Shown here piece by piece: positions 58,156 through 64,000 of a stretch of DNA of 64,000 nt. Made by a program: the position numbers and the translations under genes. How positions within the stretch are numbered: the stretch's first letter is position 1; each line of letters begins with the position of its first letter. Source of the DNA: Adiantum capillus-veneris (taxonomy: Eukaryota; Streptophyta; Polypodiopsida; Polypodiales; Pteridaceae). The notes under the pieces are model-generated. The model was given only the letters and a program-made list of their open reading frames with translations, made no database searches and was not told where the DNA came from. The stretch spans positions 135,793,182 to 135,857,181 of the forward strand of contig CM043967.1 in the NCBI GenBank assembly GCA_014529385.2, read 5' to 3'.

Positions 58156-59465
58156 GAGATTCTTCTTGATCCCAGGTACATAAGTGCATCAACAAGTGTG
58201 AAGGAACTGCCATTTGCAGCAGTAAGCACAATATTTCCAACGCCCTGAATCGGATAAGAGGCATTGTTGGCACAAGTGACTGAATTCCCATGAGGGACAG
58301 ACTCGAGAGAGGTAAACAATTCACAATGTGAGGTAGTGTGCTTTGTAGCACCACTGTCGAAATACCACACATGTGAATCTGCAACAACTGACAAGCATGC
58401 ATCATGGACAACAGGATTGTAAGTGCACTCTGTGCTAAAAGCCCATTCTGCATCAAGATCAGCATCAAAGTCTCCTTTCACAGAAGACTCAACAATGGCT
58501 GCATTTGTAGCGGAACTAGCATTTGCAGTGGAACCACCCTCTTTCTTCTTAGCCTCTTTGGCCTTCAACTTAGGACACGACTTGATCAAGTGATCATTGG
58601 CTTTACAATAATGGCAACGCATCTTCTTTTTGCCCTTATCACCAGAATTGCCCGACGAATTGTTGCCATCAGAAGCATTAGGAATAGAAGTTTTGCCACT
58701 CGTAGCAAAACCATAAGAAGTGGCTGCATTGCTGTTACCACCCTTTCTTTGAGAAGCAATAAAAGCCTGTTCAACTGCACGCTGCCTAGTCCTGTTTTTT
58801 CTGGAAAGTGACTCTTGCAACAGCAATGTGCATAATGCATCAAACTTGACAACTTCAGGATTTCCTTGGGTCATAAGTCTCCAAGTACTAGCAAAAGTCT
58901 GGTAGGAATCTGGTAAGGCATCAAGAATAGTCTACACAAGGGAACTGTCTGAAATGACTTCACCTGCATAAATAAGTTGCTCATTGATATCCTTGACACT
59001 AGCAAGGAAAGTGTCCATATCATCTTCCTCATGCATAATCTTCGACTCCAGCTCTTTACGCAGCAAAGCAATTTTAGCCTCATTGCGACTTGCATAAAGA
59101 CCAGCCAAAATATCCCAAGCCTGTTTTACAGATTTCGCTGAACGGATGTGAGGAACAATGGTGCGCTTCACAGACAACGCAATCAATGCATGAGCCTGCC
59201 CATCCTTAACATCCCAACGAGCTTATTCTGCCGTAGGCAAAACAACTCTAACAGCAGCAATCCTTGCAGCAAGACCTGCAGCATCCTCAACATCGCCTAC
59301 ATCCTCACAACCAGGACGTACATCAATGTCCTGCACAATATTTGAGACGCCCTTTGACACAAGAACGTGTTGCATCATATAAGCCCATATAGGGTAATTG
59401 TCCCCATCCAACCTGTCCTCAGCAATAAACATCTTGAACACATCTGTGTTGTTGTTGTCAGCCAT
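58119..59465 (-). pseudogene. Copia gag and protease
   Basis: The start is at ATG 59465-59463 (MADNNNTDVFKMFIAEDRLD). UBN2/gag-type sequence follows (VKQAWDILAGLYASRNEAKI). In-frame stops lie at 59223-59225 and 58932-58934. A CCHC knuckle CHYCKANDHLIKSC lies near 58590-58630. The protease motif WYFDSGATKHTT lies near 58340-58375. A frameshift around 58175-58195 separates it from the integrase frame. Confidence 0.93.
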
Positions 59466-59813
59466 GGTAAATGCTGCACCTGATGTGAAAACTACCCGAA
59501 AATAGGAGAAATGGAGCGGGAACAACACGTGCTATATAGCACAAACCGTAGAAGACTGTAAGGCACCTGTTATGCAGAAAATGGCACTGACAGAAATTCT
59601 ACACAAAATGACAAAATAGCATGTGCAGTACTGCCTATAGTGGAAACAGAGGCCAAAATGAGCCCGAATCAAAAATCTGAGCAGACCAAGCTCTATGAGC
59701 TTGCCCAAAATATTTGTTGATCTGCGAACGCTCGCCAAAGCTCACTGAAATCGGAGAAAGTGAGCAGGCGTGTACTGGAGCAGTTGGCGACTAAGCCCGG
59801 GAGGACGCAACCT

Positions 59814-59825
59814 TCTCTAATACCA
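59814..59825 (-). other. Copia primer binding site
   Basis: Minus-strand TGGTATTAGAGA lies two bases from the 5' LTR. It resembles the initiator Met-tRNA site TGGTATCAGAGC, with C-to-T and C-to-A changes. Confidence 0.8.
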
Positions 59826-59827
59826 AT

Positions 59828-60054
59828 TGTTGGAATTAGGGTTGCAGAGAAACACACACAGCTTGGAGAAGACAAAGGAAGCTCAAGGCACACAATAGAG
59901 AGTGTGTTACTTAGTGTGCAATGGAAAGATAGATAGCCCTAGAGTGATGGGCGTATATACAATGCTTGAGGGAAAAAACCTCCTAAAGAGGGAAAAAATG
60001 CCCCGGCGGTCCTAGTATGTTCACACACATCACTACCACATGTATATGGTAACA
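59828..60054 (-). repeat. Copia 5' LTR
   Basis: 227 bp, TGTTGGAATTAGGG to GGTAACA, beside the primer site. Confidence 0.95.
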
Positions 60055-60890
60055 TACACTGCTTGTGTCCATTAAAAAAAGAAAAAACCATACGTATGAT
60101 ATTTATGCATTGTGTGGAGTTGGCACCGTCCTCCACATTTATAATAATACCGTAGGGAACGTGTCTTTTCCTCGCCACTTTTATATCCTCCAATGTTGAA
60201 GGGCTTCTCCTCCACTGTTGTGGAGGGACTTTCTTATAATAAAAATATTGTAGTTACACAAAGAAGAACGCATTACTGTTGATTTATGTCGGCTTATGAT
60301 ATTCTAAATTGTCATGTCATTGTGTATTCACCAAGTGTCCCTTCGTTGGACATCACAAAAGTTCTTCAATCCTTGTCACATTCATTTACAATCATTTCAA
60401 TGCAGATGATGTAAATTCATTGTTTTGATGCATATATATGATAAAATTATTAATCTAGCACTTTCAAGATCACATATGGGAGATTGAAATATGGAATATA
60501 AGTATACCTTTGAAATTGGCCGTATGCATCGAAGCACAACCTTGGATGGATCAACTCCAAAACCTTCCTTACGTTGTTCTACCACTTTGCCACTAGTATG
60601 TGTTTTTCCATCAACATCCTTTTGCGGCAGCTATTGCCAACATGTCGACTGTCACATTCTTTTTTGCTATCATGCTTGCTATTACCTGTACTACTTTTTA
60701 TGTTCTTGCTCTTAGGGTAGGTTGAATCTAATGTATTGTTCTTCTATAGGCACAAACATACACAAATTCACACTCTTTAGGGGAGGTCTTGAAGGTTACA
60801 GAGAGTTGCACTCCAATTAGAGCCCAAGGAGTAGGTAAACGCTCTTTCTCTATTCTACCCCGGCAATCAAGTAGGCGCTACAAGTAGATC
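60055..60890. other. Non-coding stretch without recognised features
   Basis: AT-rich, no convincing reading frame, no terminal repeats that I can pair. It may be the 3' side of the gag element that follows. Confidence 0.5.

Positions 60891-60892
<2 letters not shown>

Positions 60893-60930
<38 letters not shown>
60893..60930. repeat. (TC)n microsatellite at the 3' end of the gag-like gene
   Basis: About 19 TC units. Read on the minus strand they encode an Arg-Glu run at the C-terminus of the gag-like frame. Confidence 0.95.
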
Positions 60931-60934
<4 letters not shown>

Positions 60935-62659
60935 GTACCACATTTAGCTCTTGAGAGGGACTCGGATTCTTTCTCCCTCCACCTCTAGTAGCCCTCTTTG
61001 AGGGGCCTTCATCCCCATTTTCTCTCCTGTGTTTTTCTTCAAGAAGTGCCTTGTTTCCTCGACACTTTGCAATGTAGGCATGCACTGACAAAGCATCTAT
61101 AGGTTCATTCCATCCAGTCTCAAGACGGATACAATCTCGTGCTTCATGTAAGACTTCTTTAGTCAACTTTCCCTTCATAGCTAACTGCATCGCCGATGGC
61201 CAGACATCTTCACCATCCTCACTCATGTCTTCAATATATTTTAACCCTTTGAGCATGACTTGACTAGCCTTTAAGCCAAATGTTGCTGCTTTAACCATTG
61301 AGATAGCATGACTGGTTTCCATGTCCTCAACTAGCTTTTTCATCCCTCCTTTGCCAAAGTTGGTCGCCAAGGGCTTCCTTGTTTCACTAAGATGTATCAT
61401 CCCTTCTTTGAAGAAGACAAGATCTTTACCCAAGGCATCTTTGAAGCTTTCACAGTCCCTTCTTGGATGGTCTGGGATGTCACACCAGATGCACCTATTT
61501 ACAAATCCCTCTGTGTTTTGAGGTCTTTGACTTGATGACTGTCTAGATGTTTGTCCCTTTTCTTCAAGCCTTGCTAGCTTTAATTTCAGCTCGCGTATGC
61601 CCTTCACAAGTTCTTCAAGCATAAACCCATCATCCTTAGAAGCTACAATAGCAGGTTTTAGCTGCTTCTCAATAATAGCAGGAACTGGAGCACCATTGTT
61701 CACCACCATCTTGTCTCTTCTGTGTTGTCTTTTCGCCAACAGGGAGACTGCATCTTTGTAGACATGTAGTAGTGTTAGTGTGTATACGCGCTTCACCAGG
61801 GGCACTTTTCTCCCACTGGGTTTTTCCCCTTGGACATCTGGTGTGAAAGGACACCTTATCTCTTAGGGTTTCATATAAGCTTTGTAGCTCTGAGTTTGTA
61901 GATACACTATTATTCCAATACAGAGAGATAGACTACAGAGATCTCGTACGCAAGCTGTGTGTCTTCTCCTTCTCCATCTTCTTCCTACTATGAGTTGTTG
62001 TCTTCCTTCTGTTTCCTGTTTCATCATCTTCAACAATCTTGTACATCATTCCACCTTGTCTTCAAACGTTGCTCTGCATCTTTGTCTTCCAAGAGAAGCT
62101 CTAACTTTTCTTTAATTTCTTTGCCCGCTGCTTGTAGGAAAAGTTCTACCTTCTCCCTATCCAAGGATGCTTGTTCATTTTGTGATAGTTGAGCATAGCG
62201 TCGCTCAAACTCTCTGAGAAGCTCTGTAGCAGAAATCCCTTCTTTATGCTTTGCAACCCAATCTAAGAAAGTTCTTTTGGTCACCCTCTCAGAGTCCTCC
62301 ATAAAGTAGTCTTCTTTTAGAGCAATCTTGAATTCCTCCCAATTTCTTCCATGAGCATTTTGAATTGCCCTAATACGGTCTCTGATCTCTCGGACACAAA
62401 CTAGCTCAAAATTTCGAACCATGTCTTCCTTACACACTCGGTTTGACTCCATTTCCTTCATATAATCTTGTAGATACTTTTTGATGTCCTTGCCATCAAA
62501 CTGGTCAATTCTCTTCACAATGGACTGTAGTGCTTTTGTGGTTGAAATCTGGCTTCTTTCCGCTGCTTGTTGTTGCTGCATGTACATGGCAAATGCTTGA
62601 AACATCTTCATGACTGTAGGATCAAAGTGCATCCCATGTGTCTCTTGATTTTCATCCAT
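60894..62659 (-). pseudogene. Tat/Athila-like gag protein in two parts
   Basis: Part 1 spans 62659-62030 from ATG (MDENQETHGMHFD). It has a gag core (RIDQFDGKDIKKYLQDYMKE, REFERRYAQLSQNEQASLDR). Part 2, about 61765-60894, opens DAVSLLAKRQHRRDKMVV, then a CCHC knuckle CIWCDIPDHPRRDC and a long helical region, and ends in an Arg-Glu repeat. A 260-290 bp stretch between them (about 61760-62032) is in neither frame and may be an intron or an insertion. Gag would package the element RNA. No protease or RT follows in the window, so it is either a gag-only element, a truncated one or a captured gag gene. Confidence 0.7.
61760..62032 (-). other. Intron or small insertion splitting the gag-like gene
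   Basis: The coding sense before it ends RTRWNDV-like and resumes DAVSLLAKR. GTACAAGAT lies at one edge and TACAAAGAT at the other, which could be a duplicated target or coincidence. A donor GTACAAG is present, but a matching AG acceptor in frame is not clean. Confidence 0.4.
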
Positions 62660-63607
62660 GGCTAACAAAGTGTCTATATCAATTCACAAACTCCCACCCC
62701 AACAACTTCGCATCAGGTTCACCAGAAATGTCGAAATGTGTGCGGTCTAGCTGGAAGGTGCAAAACCTTTGGCTGTGAGAGTTCGTGATGAGAGTCACAA
62801 ACACTTTGTGAAAAAGCGTTTGTGGAGAATCACCAACCCTCTTTCTAAGGGTGACAGAGAATCTAAGAGCGTTCACGACAGCAAAGTCACAAATCCTCTT
62901 TCCTATCGTGCTTGGAAATTGCTTGTTTTCGTAGTTGAGATTATGATAAGAGGATCACTAAATCACATTCAATTTCACTTTAAAAGACCATTTGAAAACA
63001 ATAAAGTTTCAGCCATGAAACCTCAATGCTCATACAAGCACAATTCTCAATCAAAACCCAAACCTCTTTCATGGTATCATGTAGCCTCGCCCCCAATTAC
63101 ATAGTCGTGGCATCAAACAGTTGAAAGGAATGCTCGAGCTTCCACCTTCACGACGACAATTTTCTGATTTTTCAAAGATTTACGAGCTTCTAAAGTGAAG
63201 CCCACACACCATTTTGATAAGGGGAAACCTTAATTCACTCCCTCACAAGCTCAGATACAAGATTGCGAAGAGGCGGGACTGCCCTACAAATAGATTGAGC
63301 AACCATGGAAGCCATTACATAGTAGTGATAAATTGCAAGATTTTTCTATAAAAATCCCCCTTCTCTCTCTTTCCCACGGAAATATGAGCTGATGTGTCAA
63401 TTTTTGGGCCATTTTGCCACTTTGGACCAAAACTAGGCCATTTTCAGCTCATTTTTGACCCAAAAAATATCATTTTTGATGAAAAAAATCCCAAACGGAG
63501 TCAGGAAAATCCCTAAATTTGTGGGATCACTCACATAAGCATAAAAAGCATAGATAAGCATAATTTTTCATCAATATACCATGTTGGGTCACTTTCCATG
63601 CAATTAT
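62660..63607 (-). other. 5' leader of the gag element
   Basis: No reading frame of note lies between the primer site and gag. Repeats of CATTTTTG/GGCCATTTT type occur at about 63405-63490. Confidence 0.5.
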
Positions 63608-63618
63608 GCAACGGCGCC
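63608..63618 (-). other. Primer binding site, tRNA-Asp type
   Basis: The minus strand reads GGCGCCGTTGC, matching the GGCGCCGTTGC core of the tRNA-Asp primer sites of plant Tat/Athila Gypsy elements. It immediately adjoins TGTTAG, a possible LTR edge. Confidence 0.6.
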
Positions 63619-64000
63619 TGTTAGTTGCTATTTTTGGTAGTTTTTGCCCGCATCAGTCTCTTTGTAGGTGAGATGAGTGTGCCACCATGAAACACTTGGA
63701 CTATGTACATTGTCAAACCAAATTAAGCATCTATCAGGTGAAAAAGCACGCAAATGAGCCACATCCAGGGCCACGACTCCCCGAATAGATATGTACATGA
63801 TAGCGACCACAGTAGCCGCTTTAGCATATATCACGATATGTACATTATTGCTTTTCTTTCCATGCATTGAGAAGTGTCAAAAGTGAGGTGAATGTTTTTA
63901 TTTCACACTATGTACGTGCCACGGCACGACAACGTGTGCTATGTTGTTGCACATAAGAAAGTTATGGAACATTTTTAAATATATGTTAATGCTTGTAAAG
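63619..64000 (-). repeat. Start of the 5' LTR of the gag element, runs off the window
   Basis: TGTTAGTTGC begins where the primer site ends, giving a TG edge for a plus-strand reading of the LTR. No gene is visible in the remaining 380 bp. The other LTR is not in the window. Confidence 0.45.

Larger units (their letters stand above)
54872..60054 (-). mobile_element. Full-length Ty1/Copia retrotransposon, mutated
   Basis: Two 227-bp LTRs (54872-55098 and 59828-60054) run TGTTGGAAT to GGTAACA. Flanks TACAT (54867-54871) and TACAC (60055-60059) match at four of five bases. On the minus strand a Met-tRNA-like primer site lies at the right and a CCAGGGGGGATT polypurine tract at the left. Order is gag, protease, integrase, RT, RNase H: the Copia order. 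The LTRs differ at roughly ten positions by eye. At least six stops or shifts are present. Confidence 0.95.

Noticed and set aside
63628-63867. Minus-strand 79-residue frame at the window end
   Set aside because: No recognisable motif, and it lies in the putative LTR.

Overview
The window looks like nuclear DNA of a land plant, most likely a fern or another seed-free plant with a large, repeat-rich genome. I see no bacterial operons, rRNA, tRNA or CRISPR. Nearly every coding signal belongs to transposable elements: LINEs, chromodomain Ty3/Gypsy elements with initiator-Met-tRNA primer sites, one Ty1/Copia element, hAT DNA transposons and a Tat/Athila-like gag. The fern assignment is an inference from element style and from one unusual insert described below.

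Layout. 1-5945 holds two related LINE copies (A and A2, plus strand) with simple-repeat tails. 5977-6489 is a solo Gypsy LTR. From 6.5 to 29.8 kb one minus-strand LINE (B) has been split into four pieces by three Gypsy elements: G0 (8734-12212), G1 (13353-21267) and GB (21810-28448). These carry younger insertions of their own: a 1.2-kb solo LTR inside G1, and a hAT element nested in another hAT element inside a G0 LTR. From 29.8 to 44.9 kb a second LINE (C, plus strand, head-to-head with B) is split in the same way by a solo LTR (30533-31737), G2 (31804-37712), G3 (37893-44580) and the LTR of G4 (44861 on). Target-site duplications and LINE reading continuity across the gaps support these nestings.

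47.6-53.35 kb is different. It holds compact, overlapping plus-strand reading frames, one with a strong Shine-Dalgarno-like sequence. One protein carries the three motifs of an archaeo-eukaryotic primase (prim-pol). A complete hAT transposon (49059-52178) with a two-exon transposase has landed in the middle. The style is organellar, plasmid or phage-like rather than nuclear. It fits what I recall of MORFFO, the mobile reading frames of fern organelles that also occur in fern nuclei. The copy here carries stops and frameshifts and is probably a dead nuclear copy.

53.5-54.75 kb is an imperfect tandem duplication with a possible SINE in one copy. 54872-60054 is a complete but mutated Copia element with two 227-bp LTRs. 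60.9-64 kb holds a Tat/Athila-like gag with a tRNA-Asp-type primer site and the start of its 5' LTR, which runs off the window. No intact ordinary host gene was recognised. The only long reading frame that looks intact after splicing is the hAT transposase, and it seems to lack one catalytic aspartate. All similarity statements are by eye.
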